A stretch of DNA of 64,000 nt from CAVTWH01 sp963850915 (GCA_963850915.1 CAWKND010000010.1:682001-746000); one strand, 5' to 3'. Counted from the first letter of the stretch, positions 1 through 9,300 are shown. Notes: generated by a model from the sequence alone, not told the origin. Program-made: numbers and translations.

Positions 1-255
1 CACGACGGGGTGACCGCCCAGCAGTGGTACGACGGGCTGGCCCCGTACGCCACGAAGGATCTGCAGGGCCAGCTCACCGGCGTGGACCCCGGCGGGGTAC
101 CGGCCAGCCGGATCACCGGCGCCGCGACGCTTGTCCCGCACGACAGCGCGTACGCCGAGGTAAACGTCCCGGTCGACTCCGGGCTGCTCACCCTGCGCCT
201 CGTCGCCAGCTCCGGCCGCTGGCTGGTGAACGGGGTGGACTGGGGGCGCTCGTGA
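1..255 (+). CDS. C-terminal part of an unknown protein (5' end outside window)
   Basis: The frame is open from the first base and ends at TGA 253-255, so only about the last 84 residues are present. The visible part is beta-rich in look (TGAATLVP, AYAEVNVPV, LLTLRLVA, GRWLVNGVDWG) and resembles the C-terminal fold of accessory or conjugation-associated (TcpC-like) proteins. That resemblance is my inference only. The stop overlaps the GTG of the downstream M23 peptidase as GTGA, so the two are probably translationally coupled. Confidence 0.6.
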   Translation, partial: HDGVTAQQWYDGLAPYATKDLQGQLTGVDPGGVPASRITGAATLVPHDSAYAEVNVPVDSGLLTLRLVASSGRWLVNGVDWGRS

Positions 256-1370
256 AGCTGCCCAAGGTCACCCGCTGGACGCTGCTCGTGGCCGGCGCGG
301 TGGCGCTGGTGGTGCTGTGCTGTGTGGGCGGTACCGCGGCGTACTTCCTCGACGGGCTCTCCGGCGACACCGACTCCACGAACACCGCCCTGGGCTGCGG
401 CGGCGTGACCGTGGACGCCAACGCCAAGCTGCCGTCGATGAGCGACCTGAGCGCCGAGCAGGTACACAACGCCGCGATCATCGTCGCCGTCGGCCAGCAG
501 TACCCGACGCCGGCGCGCGCCTGGGTAATCGCCATCGCCACCGCGCTGCAGGAGTCCAACCTGCACAACTACGGTGACCTCGGTGCCAACAACGACCATG
601 ACTCGCTCGGCCTGTTCCAGCAGCGCCCGAGCCAGGGCTGGGGTACGCCGGAGCAGATCATGGATCCGGTCTACAGCTCGAAGAAGTTCTACGCCAAGCT
701 GCTCACCGTCGCCAACTGGCAGACCATCCCGCTCACCCGGGCGGCGCAGGCGGTACAGCGCAGCGCGTACCCAGACGCGTACGCCAAGCACGAGCCGCTG
801 GCCACGCTTGTGGTCGACACGCTCACCAACGGTGCGGCCCGCTCGGCGATCAACGGCGCGGTGGCCCAGTGCGTGACCGACGGCCAGATCGCCGCCTCGG
901 GGTGGACCAATCCGGTACCCGGATCGATTCTGGGGTCTGGTTTCCGCACCGCCGACCGCCCGACGCATCAGGGCGACGACCTGATCAAAAGCCGCTTCTC
1001 GCCGATCTACGCAGCCGCGTCCGGCGTGGTCACGCTGGTCCGTTGCCAGGCCCATCTGGCCGACGGTACCGAGTGGGGCTGCGCCCGTGACGGCGGCCTG
1101 AACGTGTTCGGCTGTGGCTGGTACGTCGAGATCACCCACGCCGACAACGTGATCACCCGCTACTGCCACATGCAGCAGCAGCCGATGGTCACCGTCGGCC
1201 AGCAGGTGTCGGCCGGCCAGCAGATCGGGATCGTCGGTACGACCGGCCACTCCAGCGGCCCGCACTGCCACTTCGAGGTACACCTAAACGGCGATCGCAG
1301 CGACGCGGGCGCGGTCGATCCGGCGCCATTCATGGCCGCCAAGGGCGCGCCGCTGGGCAAGTCGGCCTGA
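252..1370 (+). CDS. Membrane-anchored lysozyme-like / M23 peptidase cell-wall hydrolase
   Basis: This 372-residue protein has one N-terminal membrane segment (about residues 12-34). A lysozyme-like region follows (about 60-190) with a likely catalytic Glu in ALQESNLHN near residue 100. A C-terminal M23 endopeptidase domain (about 225-365) shows the metal-binding pieces THQGDD and HCHFEVH. The two domains should cut the glycan and the peptide parts of peptidoglycan outside the membrane. I start it at GTG 252 because this overlaps the previous stop as GTGA and places the membrane segment at the N-terminus; the longer frame from 24 would only add out-of-character sequence. Such two-domain hydrolases are known from conjugative elements and from actinobacterial envelope loci; no other transfer gene is seen here. 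Confidence 0.85.
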   Translation: MKLPKVTRWTLLVAGAVALVVLCCVGGTAAYFLDGLSGDTDSTNTALGCGGVTVDANAKLPSMSDLSAEQVHNAAIIVAVGQQYPTPARAWVIAIATALQESNLHNYGDLGANNDHDSLGLFQQRPSQGWGTPEQIMDPVYSSKKFYAKLLTVANWQTIPLTRAAQAVQRSAYPDAYAKHEPLATLVVDTLTNGAARSAINGAVAQCVTDGQIAASGWTNPVPGSILGSGFRTADRPTHQGDDLIKSRFSPIYAAASGVVTLVRCQAHLADGTEWGCARDGGLNVFGCGWYVEITHADNVITRYCHMQQQPMVTVGQQVSAGQQIGIVGTTGHSSGPHCHFEVHLNGDRSDAGAVDPAPFMAAKGAPLGKSA

Positions 1371-1388
1371 CCGGGCCACCATGGTCGG

Positions 1389-1952
1389 ATGGCCGACTGG
1401 GTACCCGCCCCACCCCGCGCGATCACGCCCGCCCCCGCTGCCGGCCGCGACGACCTGCGCGGCCGCCGGGTGGTGGTGGGACTACCTGGTACCGGCTGGC
1501 GCGCCGACCTGCGCGCCGACGCACCGGTGACCCAGGCGAGCCGTACTTACGTACCGGTACTCACCGAACACGAGTGGTACCGCGCCGAGGCCGAGCAGTT
1601 GGAGGTCTTCGCGCCGCTCGTACCGGTGGAGCGGGTCTGGGTCGAACTGCTGGTACCCGCGGCCGTCGAGCGCCCGCACGACCTGTTCTCCCGCCTGGTC
1701 TCGATGGACGCCCCACCCCGCCGCGAGCCGGTACCGGTCCGCGAGCACCCCTCGGTCACCGGCTGCCGGGTGATCTGGGTCGAGCCGGACAGCGAGCGGC
1801 GCGACCTGCGGGCGGTCAGCGAGGTCTACCAGAACAACGACGGCGATGTATGTATCCGCGTCGCCCAGGAACTCGACTGGTACCGCTGGACCTGGGCCGG
1901 CCAGGCCCCCCGCACCCTGGAGGTCCCCGTCTACCTCGTCTGGCTCGAATAA
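1389..1952 (+). CDS. Hypothetical protein, 187 aa
   Basis: The start is ATG 1389, 18 bases after the M23 gene, with no strong ribosome binding site. There is no signal peptide or membrane segment. The protein is rich in Val, Pro, Arg and Trp, with a C-terminal part of alternating hydrophobic residues (ELDWYRWTWAG, VPVYLVWLE) that looks like beta strands. I do not recognise the family. Codon use, including frequent GTA before C, matches the neighbouring intact genes, which supports it being real. Confidence 0.65.
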   Translation: MADWVPAPPRAITPAPAAGRDDLRGRRVVVGLPGTGWRADLRADAPVTQASRTYVPVLTEHEWYRAEAEQLEVFAPLVPVERVWVELLVPAAVERPHDLFSRLVSMDAPPRREPVPVREHPSVTGCRVIWVEPDSERRDLRAVSEVYQNNDGDVCIRVAQELDWYRWTWAGQAPRTLEVPVYLVWLE

Positions 1953-2155
1953 CTCAGCTCTGCTTCGTCGCGCCACACACCCGCCAACCCGACCGGTCCT
2001 CCAAAGCGAACGCCACGGGGTTCGCGACTCGGACGTTGCCCTTGCGCCTCGGGCACCTGGATAATGATGGTCACGTCGACGGTCGCGTCTCTCACCATCG
2101 ACAGCGCTATTGAAGCCGCCCCACGCAACCTTTACGTCGACGCCATAGTCGCCGC

Positions 2156-2778
2156 TCAGTGATCCGCAACAGTTTGCTCGAGTGGCCTCACCTCAACAAT
2201 GTCGTTCGGATCTCCGCAGGTGAAGTCCGCCGCTGGATGCGTCGACTCACTCGAACGTGGCGTCGAAGATACTCCGCGGACAACAACGCCGGGCGTCGAT
2301 CGATTGGGCGCGGTAGCGCGGTCGTAGTAGACATATCCAGCAATGGCCCCGACTGATAGCAAAACCCCGACGAGTATTGCGAGCATATCGACCAATCGCT
2401 TTACCGGCGGCAACGGCGGCGCACTGCGTGCGGGATCGGTTGCGGTGGGTACGACCGACTGCGGGCCCGCTGGGCCGTGATGAGCCCGGGCTGCATTCTT
2501 GTCCCGCAGGCCGGCTGTGTGGGACGAGAAGGCCAGACGACATGGAGCCGGCCCACGGACCTCAGGCACTGCGGCGCACGAGGCGGAGGTACCTGGGTCT
2601 GCGGCGGTTGGGCGGAGGATTGAGGCAGCCCACGGACAGCCCCTCGCGGCGGGAAGGGGCCGAGCCGTGGCTCGGCCGCCGCTGCTTCCCCAGCCGTGTC
2701 CGCGACACCTGGGCCAGCGGGACTCTCCGGCTGCCCGTTGGGCGAGACCGGCTGGGGCGGTTGGGGCTCGGAACTCAC
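2156..2778 (-). pseudogene. Proline-rich single-pass membrane protein, probably frameshifted
   Basis: The N-terminal part reads in one frame from ATG 2778 (MSSEPQPPQPVSPNGQPES, proline-rich). The convincing C-terminal part lies in another frame: a membrane segment around DMLAILVGVLLSVGAIAGYVY followed by an outer tail ending at 2156. Pro-rich tail plus one membrane helix is a common layout in actinobacterial secretion loci, so the two pieces look like one gene broken near 2430-2530. The C-terminal frame alone has an open extension to 2830, but that N-terminus is Arg/Ala-rich and looks like a shadow. The gene is divergent from the intact WXG-like gene at 2940. Function unknown. Confidence 0.5.
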
Positions 2779-2854
2779 AGCCCGAGATTAACAACCGGCC
2801 GGCATCTAGGGTGATCTTGGGCCGGTTCAAATCCCGAGCATCACCCGTCCGAAG

Positions 2855-2863
2855 TTATCCACA
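2855..2863 (+). promoter_or_regulatory. TTATCCACA element (perfect DnaA-box match) upstream of the WXG-like gene
   Basis: TTATCCACA lies 77-85 bases before GTG 2940, inside a 14-base stretch (2851-2864, GAAGTTATCCACAG) that recurs exactly at 9336-9349, again upstream of a WXG-type gene. The nonamer is the classical DnaA box. Two isolated copies at similar promoter distances suggest a shared regulatory site rather than an origin. Confidence 0.45.
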
Positions 2864-2939
2864 GGGAGCAAGGTAAATCTGTCCCTGCGTCGATGGTTTC
2901 GCTACCCTCAGAACAGGCCTGGGGAGGGAGTGCAACATC

Positions 2940-3359
2940 GTGGAACTCGCGCCGGACGACTCCGCCGCACCAGAGATCATCGTCGACCTCAGTGGGCTGT
3001 CTGAGTTCGCCAGAGAGCTCCGGCATGAGGTTGAGATCAACCTTCGACCATTCCTTGTCGACCTGATCCAGAGCTACAGCCTCGGTGTCAACGTCGGCAA
3101 CGGCATGGGTACTCCGAACATGCTCGCCGCACGCAGGCAATACCAAGCCTGCCTGACTGCCATGATTGACCAGCTAAACACCATCGCCCAGGCAGGTACG
3201 GTTCTGGCGAATGCGGCCGTTTCTGTGGGCGATCGCTACCGCGGTGTCGACGCCCTCAGCTCGATCACCGTTGATGTCGTTGACCAGGCGTTCGGCACGG
3301 CAGGTTCGTCGGACTCAGCGACCGCCGAGTCCGACACCAAGATCCGTAGGGCGATCTGA
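2940..3359 (+). CDS. WXG100-like/ESX-type helical protein, 139 aa
   Basis: The start is GTG 2940, preceded by a good ribosome binding site (GGGAGGGAG, about 2921-2930). The protein is mostly alpha-helical, with two long helices (about residues 15-45 and 55-115) and no signal peptide. That is the general shape of type VII secretion substrates, although no clear W-x-G motif is visible. It is the only intact gene of this cluster: the next gene begins at ATG 3359, sharing one base with the stop, and is broken, as is the mycosin behind it. The likely role is substrate or partner of the lost secretion locus (inference from context). Confidence 0.65.
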   Translation: MELAPDDSAAPEIIVDLSGLSEFARELRHEVEINLRPFLVDLIQSYSLGVNVGNGMGTPNMLAARRQYQACLTAMIDQLNTIAQAGTVLANAAVSVGDRYRGVDALSSITVDVVDQAFGTAGSSDSATAESDTKIRRAI

Positions 3360-4477
3360 TGACCACGAGCCTTCCTCCACGTGTCGAGGTCGACTGGAGC
3401 CGGCTAGACGTACCCACGATCTGGCAACGGCTGCAGCACGAAGACGACTACTTCAGCCTGATCCAGGTCGGTGCATGGAATCGGACCGCCGAATTACTCG
3501 ACGCTCACCGCGTGAAACTGGAGAGCCTGTTCGCCACGCTCGCTGCGGTATGGCCGCCTACCGTTGGCTCGGCCGCCGAGAAGTACTTGATCCAGCTCAG
3601 GGAACTGATCGCGTCCGTCGCCCAGACCCACCAAACCGCAGCGACCAACGCGTACGCGCTCGACAGCATGGTCGACAAGCTCATGAGTGCCCGAGCCAAG
3701 ATCGAAACGCTTAGCCAGAAGTTCTCACAGCGCGCACGACGCGAACCAGCTCAACCGGCAGGCCGCTGCCATCATGGCCGACGCTGACCGAACCACCTAC
3801 GACGACGCAACCCGCTTCCGTACCCCAGACCCACTGGCGTCCGCGGACTCCATCGACAAGTGGAGACTGATCACTCCGGACGGGACCGATCAGCGCGGCG
3901 GCTCGGCAGGCTCTCCATTGTCTCCTGTGTCTGTGCCATCGGCATCGCAGGCTACGACTGGACACGATCCTGTAAGTGGGACCAGCGACCCGGCGCTATC
4001 AGCTGACCCCACATTGGCGGCAGTTGCCACTTCTCGGATCTCCTCCTATAGACTCGCCGATCGCAGACCCCATCCACGCACGCCCGACGACGCCGCAGAT
4101 CCCGCCAATTGTAGGCGGCGTGTTCGGCTCACCAGGCACTGCGCGCGATGTCTACCGACGGGCGTTACTCCACGAGTTCCGACGCCCGTCAGGCTCGGCG
4201 AGCCACCCGTCGAGAGAAGTCACAGAAGGCGCGGTCCCGTGACCGTTCAAGGGGCTTGGACCCACGGCCGGAGTCCGACTGCTGACACGAGCCACGGAAT
4301 CTTCGGTCAGGGCCTCGGTAGCGGATCACCTGTCCGACGAGGCCGTGGCCGCAGGCGATCGCGGCGAGCCATACACAGAATGGACCGTACGCACCGGCGT
4401 CCCGTCGGTGCTGGCGCCGCCACCGGAGACCGGCCGAGCACGATCCAGGCTCTGGCGTTTGGGGCATCGATCGGTGA
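3359..4477 (+). pseudogene. PPE-like/WXG type VII secretion protein, broken by several frameshifts
   Basis: The N-terminal 120 or so residues (MTTSLPPRVEVDWSRLDV through LMSARAKIETLSQ) are intact in the first frame. Near 3725 the coding sense moves to another frame (HDANQLNRQAAAIMADADR). Around 3980-4130 it moves again (PQIPPIVGGVFGSPG). A third piece, EWTVRTGVPSVLAPPPE, appears at about 4375-4425, and the last residues EHDPGSGVWGIDR end in another frame at TGA 4475-4477. A helical head, Pro/Gly-rich middle and acidic tail of this type is typical of the protein encoded just before mycosin in actinobacterial ESX-like loci. The terminal TGA overlaps the inferred mycosin GTG 4474 as GTGA, which confirms the original gene border. 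At least three indels separate the pieces. Confidence 0.7.
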
Positions 4478-5581
4478 TCACGCCGAGGCGCGGACTTCGC
4501 GCGACAGCAGGCCTAGCCATCGGCGGTGCATTCTTGGGCGCCTTCGCGTCTGCGACACCAGCCCGGGCGGACGATATCCGCGACAGGTCATGGCAGCTGA
4601 GTTACCTGCACATAGCCGAGGCCCAACAAGTGGGCCACCGGGTCGGGTGATGACTGTGGCAGTCGTCGACACCGGCGTCAACGGTCAACAGCCTGAGTTG
4701 GCGGGAGTCCCTCCTGAAGGGAACGGACGCCGCGCGCGGATTCACTGGCAATGGCCAGCAGGACCTCAACGGACACGGAACCGCTATGGCGACGCTCATC
4801 GCCGGTCACGGCACAGGGAACCAACAACAGCGACGGCGTACTCGGCATTGCACCCGGAGCGAAGATTCTTCCAATCAGCTGCGATCGGGGCGCTGGAAGA
4901 GTCGAACCAGGCTGCGGCCGACGGCGTCACATGGGCGGTGGACCACGGCGCGCGTGTCATCTGCCTAGCTCTCAATAAGCATGGTCGACGAATCGGTTTG
5001 GAAGGGCGCCTTGGACCATGCCTTCGCGGCTGATGTGGTTGTTGTAGCGGGTATGGGAAATCGTCCGGAAGCCGAGAGCATCGGGTACCCGGCGAAGTAC
5101 CCAGGGGTGGTGGCTGTAACGGCCACCGATAGGAATGGAATCGTTGCCGACTTCAGTATCACCGGACCGGAGGCGGTACTCAGCGCGCCTGGCGTGGACA
5201 TTCCCACGGCCGAGATTGAACGGGGCGTACGGGCTGGGGGACGGTACCAGTGACAGTACTGCCATTGTTGCTGGAGTGGCGGCGCTGATCCGCTCCAAGT
5301 ACCCGACGATGTCGGCCCGTGAAGTTATTCACCGGCTTGAGGTGACAGCCGATGACAAGGGCGCACCCGGACGAGACGACGAGTACGGCTACGGCATCGT
5401 CAACCCGGTCAAGGCACTCACCGCTGACGTACCCCCGCTCGGCTCCAGTACCACGCCCAGCGGCATGGCAACAGCACCGAACCCGGGCCACAACTCGCGC
5501 ACGCCACTGGTACTCGCCGGAGTCGCACTCCTTGTCCTGCTTGCCGCCGGCGGCCTGTTGGCCGCAAAGATCCGACGCTAA
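4474..5581 (+). pseudogene. mycP: Mycosin (MycP-type S8 subtilisin protease), shattered across three frames
   Basis: Read piece by piece, this is a complete mycosin. It has a signal peptide from GTG 4474 (LAIGGAFLGAFASATPARA), then the catalytic Asp motif VAVVDTGVNG (about 4655), the catalytic His motif LNGHGTAMATLIAGHGTG (about 4765), GVLGIAPGAKILPI (about 4835), WAVDHGARVICLAL (about 4932), VVVAGMGN (about 5037), the catalytic Ser region GTSDSTAIVAGVAAL (about 5250) and a C-terminal membrane anchor (LVLAGVALLVLLAAGG) ending at TAA 5579-5581. Neighbouring pieces lie in different frames, needing about five or six indels. The catalytic triad residues all survive. In intact type VII systems mycosin is a membrane-anchored protease needed for secretion. 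No full-length product can be made here unless these are sequencing errors. Confidence 0.85.
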
Positions 5582-5650
5582 TGCCCGACTTCCGGTCCTC
5601 CCCGCCGGAGCGTCGCTGGGATAGCGTGCTTGGCACAAGGGAGGTGGCCG

Positions 5651-8167
5651 GTGGCCAGAGTGCGCGCGAGCTTGGAGCGGGCCGCCGCGATGCACCGCCA
5701 GGCCAGTGCGGCGGCCGATGTGGCCGGCCAGGCTTTGGATCACTTCACTCCGGACGCGACTCCGGCGCAGCAGTACACGGCACAGCACGAACTCGCCGCA
5801 GCCCTGCGCGCAGCTGCGGCGGGACTGGTACCGGGGTGGTTGGGTGCGCCGTTGGAGGCGTTTCCGGCGCTGAGCCCGCTGCCTGTCCCTGGGCTGGCCG
5901 ACGTGACGCCCCGCTTCGTCCGGGTCGGGATGGCACAGCCGCTGGACGACGCACGGTTCCCGGCGGTGGTACCGCTGCTGGGCGCCGGACACCTGGCGAT
6001 CAACGGGGACGCACGCGATCCACGGGTCGCCGGATTGTTGACGACTCTGGTACTGCGGCTGGTAGCCGCGTCGCCCGCTGGCGAGCTCAAGGTACTCGCG
6101 GTCGACTCGACGGGCTCGATCTTCGGAGCGTTCGCGCCGCTGATACCAGCCGGGGTGCTTGCCGAGCCGGCGACCGACCGGGCCGGTTTCCGGGCGGTAC
6201 TCAGCGAAGCCGAGCAGTGGGTGCGCAATCCCGGCCGGTACACACTGCTCGTGGTGATTGCCGCGCTGCCGGAGTTGACCGAAGGGCCGGAGTTGGCGCG
6301 GTTGGCCATGCTCGCGCAGAGCGGCCCGGCGGCGCGACTGCATCTGGTGGTCGCCGGCTGGCCACCGCCGCCGTTGACCGCCGACACCACTCAGCCGCCG
6401 CTGGCCGCCACCACCCAGATCACCCTGCGCAACCCGCACGCGATCGTCGGCGACCCGCCGGGGGCCAGCTTCGGCTCCCGGGCGGCGCTGAACTGCCCGG
6501 TCTACCTGGACAGCGCGCCGCCGCCGGAGACCATCCGTCGGGTCTGTCAGAGCGTTGCCGAGCAGGTCGTCAGCAACACCCCGACGCTCCGTGACCTGCT
6601 GCCGGAATCGTTGTGGCAGAACAGTTCCGCCGACGGGCTGGCCGTTGACGCGGGCGAAGCGGGCAGCCACCCGGTGACGCTGCGGCTGGCCGACCTGACC
6701 CCGCACTGGCTGATCGGCGGCCGGTCAGGCGCCGGCAAGACCGCGTTCCTCATCAATGTCCTGTACAGCCTCGCGGCCCGCTACAGCCCCGCCGAACTGA
6801 CCCTCTACCTGCTCGACTTCAAGGAAGGCGTGTCGTTCACCGAGTTCACGCCGACCGTCCGCGACCCGAGCTGGATACCGCAGGCGCGCGCGGTCGGCAT
6901 CGAATCCGACCGGGAGTACGGCCTGGCGGTGCTGCGTGAACTCGACGCCGAGATGTCCCGGCGCGGCGAGGCGTTCAAGCAGGCCGGGGTCAGTCGCTTC
7001 GTCGACCTGCGGGCCAGTACGCCGTCCCCGCGCATCGTCTGCGTCATCGACGAGTTCCAGGTACTCGTGCAGGGCAACGACCGGCTGGCTCGGGACGCGG
7101 TAGCACTGCTGGAGTCGTTGGCGCGCAAGGGCCGCTCGTACGGCATCCACCTGATCCTGGCCAGCCAGACGGTACGCGGCGTGGAGTCGCTGTACGCCAA
7201 GCGCGACTCGATCTTCGGCCAGTTCCCGGTACGCGTCGCCCTGCCCGGCGGCGGGGACGTACTCGACCCGCTCAACCAGGCCGCCGACGCGCTCGGACTC
7301 GGGCACGCCGTGGTCAACACGGCTGGCGGGCTGGGTGGCCCCAACGGTGTCAACCGGGCGCACGAGCGCATGATCAGCTTCCCCGATCCGCATGCCGACC
7401 CGGTGGCGCTGAGTACTCTGCGCCACCGGCTCTGGCAGGCCCGGCCGGAAGGATCGCAGCCGCCGTACGTGTTCGCCGGGTACGCCGACCAGTACCTGCC
7501 GGAGGCGGTACCGGCGACCAGCCGACCGGTCGCCTACCTCGGACGCGCGATCGACGTGCCGCTGTCGCTGGCCGGGTACCCGCTGGACACCAGTCCGGGG
7601 CGGCACCTGGCCATCCTCTCGCCCGGGCCGGGCGGCGCGGCGGTACTCGCAGCGGCAGCCAGATCCCTTGGGCTGCAACACAAGCCGGGGACGGTACGGT
7701 TCGCGGTCGCTGGGCTCGTCGAGTCCACGGAGGCGGTGGTCACCCGGACGGTGAAGGAGCTGCGGGCGGCCGGGCACCAGGTGTCCGAAGTGGACGGTGC
7801 TGGGCTGCACAAGCTCGCCGCCGATCCGGAGCTGGCCGGGGCGTACCTTGTCGGGTTCGGCCTTGACGCCGCACCGGGCGGCGTCGACCTCCGGCCGGTC
7901 CTGCGCGACGGCCCGGCCCGCCGGACGCACCTGCTCGGCTGGTGGCGCGGGCTGCGCCGGTTCGCCGACGACACCGGCGGTAGCTCCGCCCGGGAAGACG
8001 TCGCCGGACTGGTCCTGCTGGACATCCCGGCCACCGACGCCGCGCTGCTCACCAGCGACGCCACCCTCGACTGGCAGCCGCGCGCCAACCGGGCGCTGCT
8101 CTACGACCGGCACGCCGGCCGCGCCGAGGTCTTCGTCCCGTTCACCGAGCCCGGACACCTGACGTGA
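5651..8167 (+). CDS. EccC/FtsK-like multi-domain ATPase
   Basis: This protein of 838 residues belongs to the FtsK/SpoIIIE superfamily. The middle ATPase domain has an intact Walker A (GGRSGAGKT, about residue 355) and Walker B (IVCVIDEFQVL, about 460), followed by ILASQTV. The N-terminal domain (about 95-290) and the C-terminal domain (about 640-830) look like degenerate copies; the C-terminal one has SPGPGGAAV where a P-loop should be. There is no N-terminal membrane segment, unlike canonical EccC. I start at GTG 5651 because GGGAGGTGG at 5639-5647 is well placed; TTG 5630 is the alternative. The stop overlaps the next GTG as GTGA. Context with a mycosin remnant and WXG-type proteins suggests it powers export of helical proteins, but DNA handling cannot be excluded. 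Confidence 0.85.
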   Translation: MARVRASLERAAAMHRQASAAADVAGQALDHFTPDATPAQQYTAQHELAAALRAAAAGLVPGWLGAPLEAFPALSPLPVPGLADVTPRFVRVGMAQPLDDARFPAVVPLLGAGHLAINGDARDPRVAGLLTTLVLRLVAASPAGELKVLAVDSTGSIFGAFAPLIPAGVLAEPATDRAGFRAVLSEAEQWVRNPGRYTLLVVIAALPELTEGPELARLAMLAQSGPAARLHLVVAGWPPPPLTADTTQPPLAATTQITLRNPHAIVGDPPGASFGSRAALNCPVYLDSAPPPETIRRVCQSVAEQVVSNTPTLRDLLPESLWQNSSADGLAVDAGEAGSHPVTLRLADLTPHWLIGGRSGAGKTAFLINVLYSLAARYSPAELTLYLLDFKEGVSFTEFTPTVRDPSWIPQARAVGIESDREYGLAVLRELDAEMSRRGEAFKQAGVSRFVDLRASTPSPRIVCVIDEFQVLVQGNDRLARDAVALLESLARKGRSYGIHLILASQTVRGVESLYAKRDSIFGQFPVRVALPGGGDVLDPLNQAADALGLGHAVVNTAGGLGGPNGVNRAHERMISFPDPHADPVALSTLRHRLWQARPEGSQPPYVFAGYADQYLPEAVPATSRPVAYLGRAIDVPLSLAGYPLDTSPGRHLAILSPGPGGAAVLAAAARSLGLQHKPGTVRFAVAGLVESTEAVVTRTVKELRAAGHQVSEVDGAGLHKLAADPELAGAYLVGFGLDAAPGGVDLRPVLRDGPARRTHLLGWWRGLRRFADDTGGSSAREDVAGLVLLDIPATDAALLTSDATLDWQPRANRALLYDRHAGRAEVFVPFTEPGHLT

Positions 8168-8982
8168 GCCGACCTGACACGAACCGACCTGACACGAACC
8201 GACCTGACATGAGCCGACCTGACATGAGCCGACCTGGCATGAGCGCGCCGCTGGCGGTGGCCGGGCCGAGTGGGACGCCCGGCGGGAACGGGCCGGCCCG
8301 TGCGTGGGCCGACTACCTCGCCGCCGCCCAGCGGCTGGACGCCGCCCGCCGGGACGCCGCGACTCTCGTCTCCGAGCGCCAGGCGGTCGCTGCGGCGGCG
8401 AACAAAGAGCTCGCCGGCGCGCGCCAACGCCTGGCCGCGCAGCGCTCCCGCCTGCTCGACCTGGCCACCAGACTGGGGGTACCGGCGCCACGGGTCACTG
8501 TCGACGCCACCGAACTCGCCGAGGCACAGGCCACGCTGGCCGCCACCGGGGCACCGAACCCGGCCGCCGCCGCGACCGCGGTGCTGCGCGCCAACCGGGC
8601 CGCCATCGACGGCGTCGACGTGGCGTTGTCCACTCTGGATGATCCGCGCTCGCCCGCCCGGCCGACCGGTACCGGCCGGAACCTGCTCACCTACGCGATC
8701 GTGGCGCTGGTCGCGACCGTGCTGCCGGTACTGCTGATCCTGTTCGGCCCCAACGACCCGTCCCAGGGCGCCCGGTTCTACCTGCTCAACGCCGGGGCGT
8801 ACTGCGGCGCGGTGATCTTCCCGCTGATCGGCTACGGCATCGCCTGGGCGATCGTCGGCGGCCTGGCCGACCGGCCGGCCGGCGGCCGCCCTAACCGCAA
8901 CGCCGCGCTGGGCGCGCTGATTACGGCGGCCTGCGTGATCTTGGTGTACGGCTGCTACCTCGCGTACCTCGTCGCGAGCTGA
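8164..8982 (+). CDS. Coiled-coil membrane protein with repeat-encoded N-terminus
   Basis: From GTG 8164 (GTGA overlap with the ATPase stop) the protein has 272 residues. The first 25 residues are a repeated pentapeptide (SRPDT/NRPDM type) encoded by five 15-base tandem repeats; ATGs within the repeats (8209, 8224, 8239) are alternative starts. Then come a soluble helical, probably coiled-coil region (about 35-125) and three hydrophobic segments near the C-terminus (AIVALVATVLPVLLILFG; AYCGAVIFPLIGYGIAWAI; ITAACVILVYGCYLAYLV). The family is not recognised. It could be the membrane partner that the upstream ATPase lacks (inference). Confidence 0.7.
   Translation: MSRPDTNRPDTNRPDMSRPDMSRPGMSAPLAVAGPSGTPGGNGPARAWADYLAAAQRLDAARRDAATLVSERQAVAAAANKELAGARQRLAAQRSRLLDLATRLGVPAPRVTVDATELAEAQATLAATGAPNPAAAATAVLRANRAAIDGVDVALSTLDDPRSPARPTGTGRNLLTYAIVALVATVLPVLLILFGPNDPSQGARFYLLNAGAYCGAVIFPLIGYGIAWAIVGGLADRPAGGRPNRNAALGALITAACVILVYGCYLAYLVAS
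8166..8240 (+). repeat. Five 15-bp tandem repeats across a start region
   Basis: Units of the type GAGCCGACCTGACAT run at 8166-8180, 8181-8195, 8196-8210, 8211-8225 and 8226-8240 with one to three differences. Each is in frame and three units end in an ATG, so copy-number change would alter the N-terminus by five residues without breaking the frame. Confidence 0.9.
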
Positions 8983-9039
8983 GCAGCCCCGAGCTGGCGG
9001 GCCCCGAGCCGTCTGAGCTGTGCGAACGGAAGGAAGCCA

Positions 9040-9300
9040 GTGCCGAACGTCGAAGAGGTCAAGCTGCACGTGTCCGCGGCGGTGCAGGATGCCGAGACGG
9101 CCGCCCAGGCGATCCTGCTGGTCGCCGACCGGCTGGACGAGTCGGTATCCCGGCTGCGGCTGACCACCGCCGGTAGCGTCCACCCGACCGCGGCGCTGGC
9201 GCTGCTGCGGCTGCAGGAGGCAAAGGCGAAGCTGGCTGAGGCGTACACCCTGACCCGGGGCGGACTGGACGCCGCCAACGAGTACCGCACCATCATCTGA
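9040..9300 (+). CDS. Small helical protein, 86 aa (WXG-size)
   Basis: The start is GTG 9040 with GGAAGGAAG a few bases upstream. The protein is two predicted amphipathic helices (about residues 5-40 and 48-72) joined by a short turn around SVHPTAAL, the size and shape of a WXG100 monomer, but with no tryptophan and no W-x-G. The C-terminus ends NEYRTII. It is the third gene of the ATPase / coiled-coil membrane protein cluster, 57 bases after the second. It could be an exported partner or an adaptor; the family is not recognised. Confidence 0.65.
   Translation: MPNVEEVKLHVSAAVQDAETAAQAILLVADRLDESVSRLRLTTAGSVHPTAALALLRLQEAKAKLAEAYTLTRGGLDAANEYRTII

Noticed and set aside
3687..5033. Plus-strand frame of 448 codons read as one protein
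   Set aside because: It contains short sensible pieces of two different broken genes joined by Arg-rich nonsense; the homologous parts continue in other frames.
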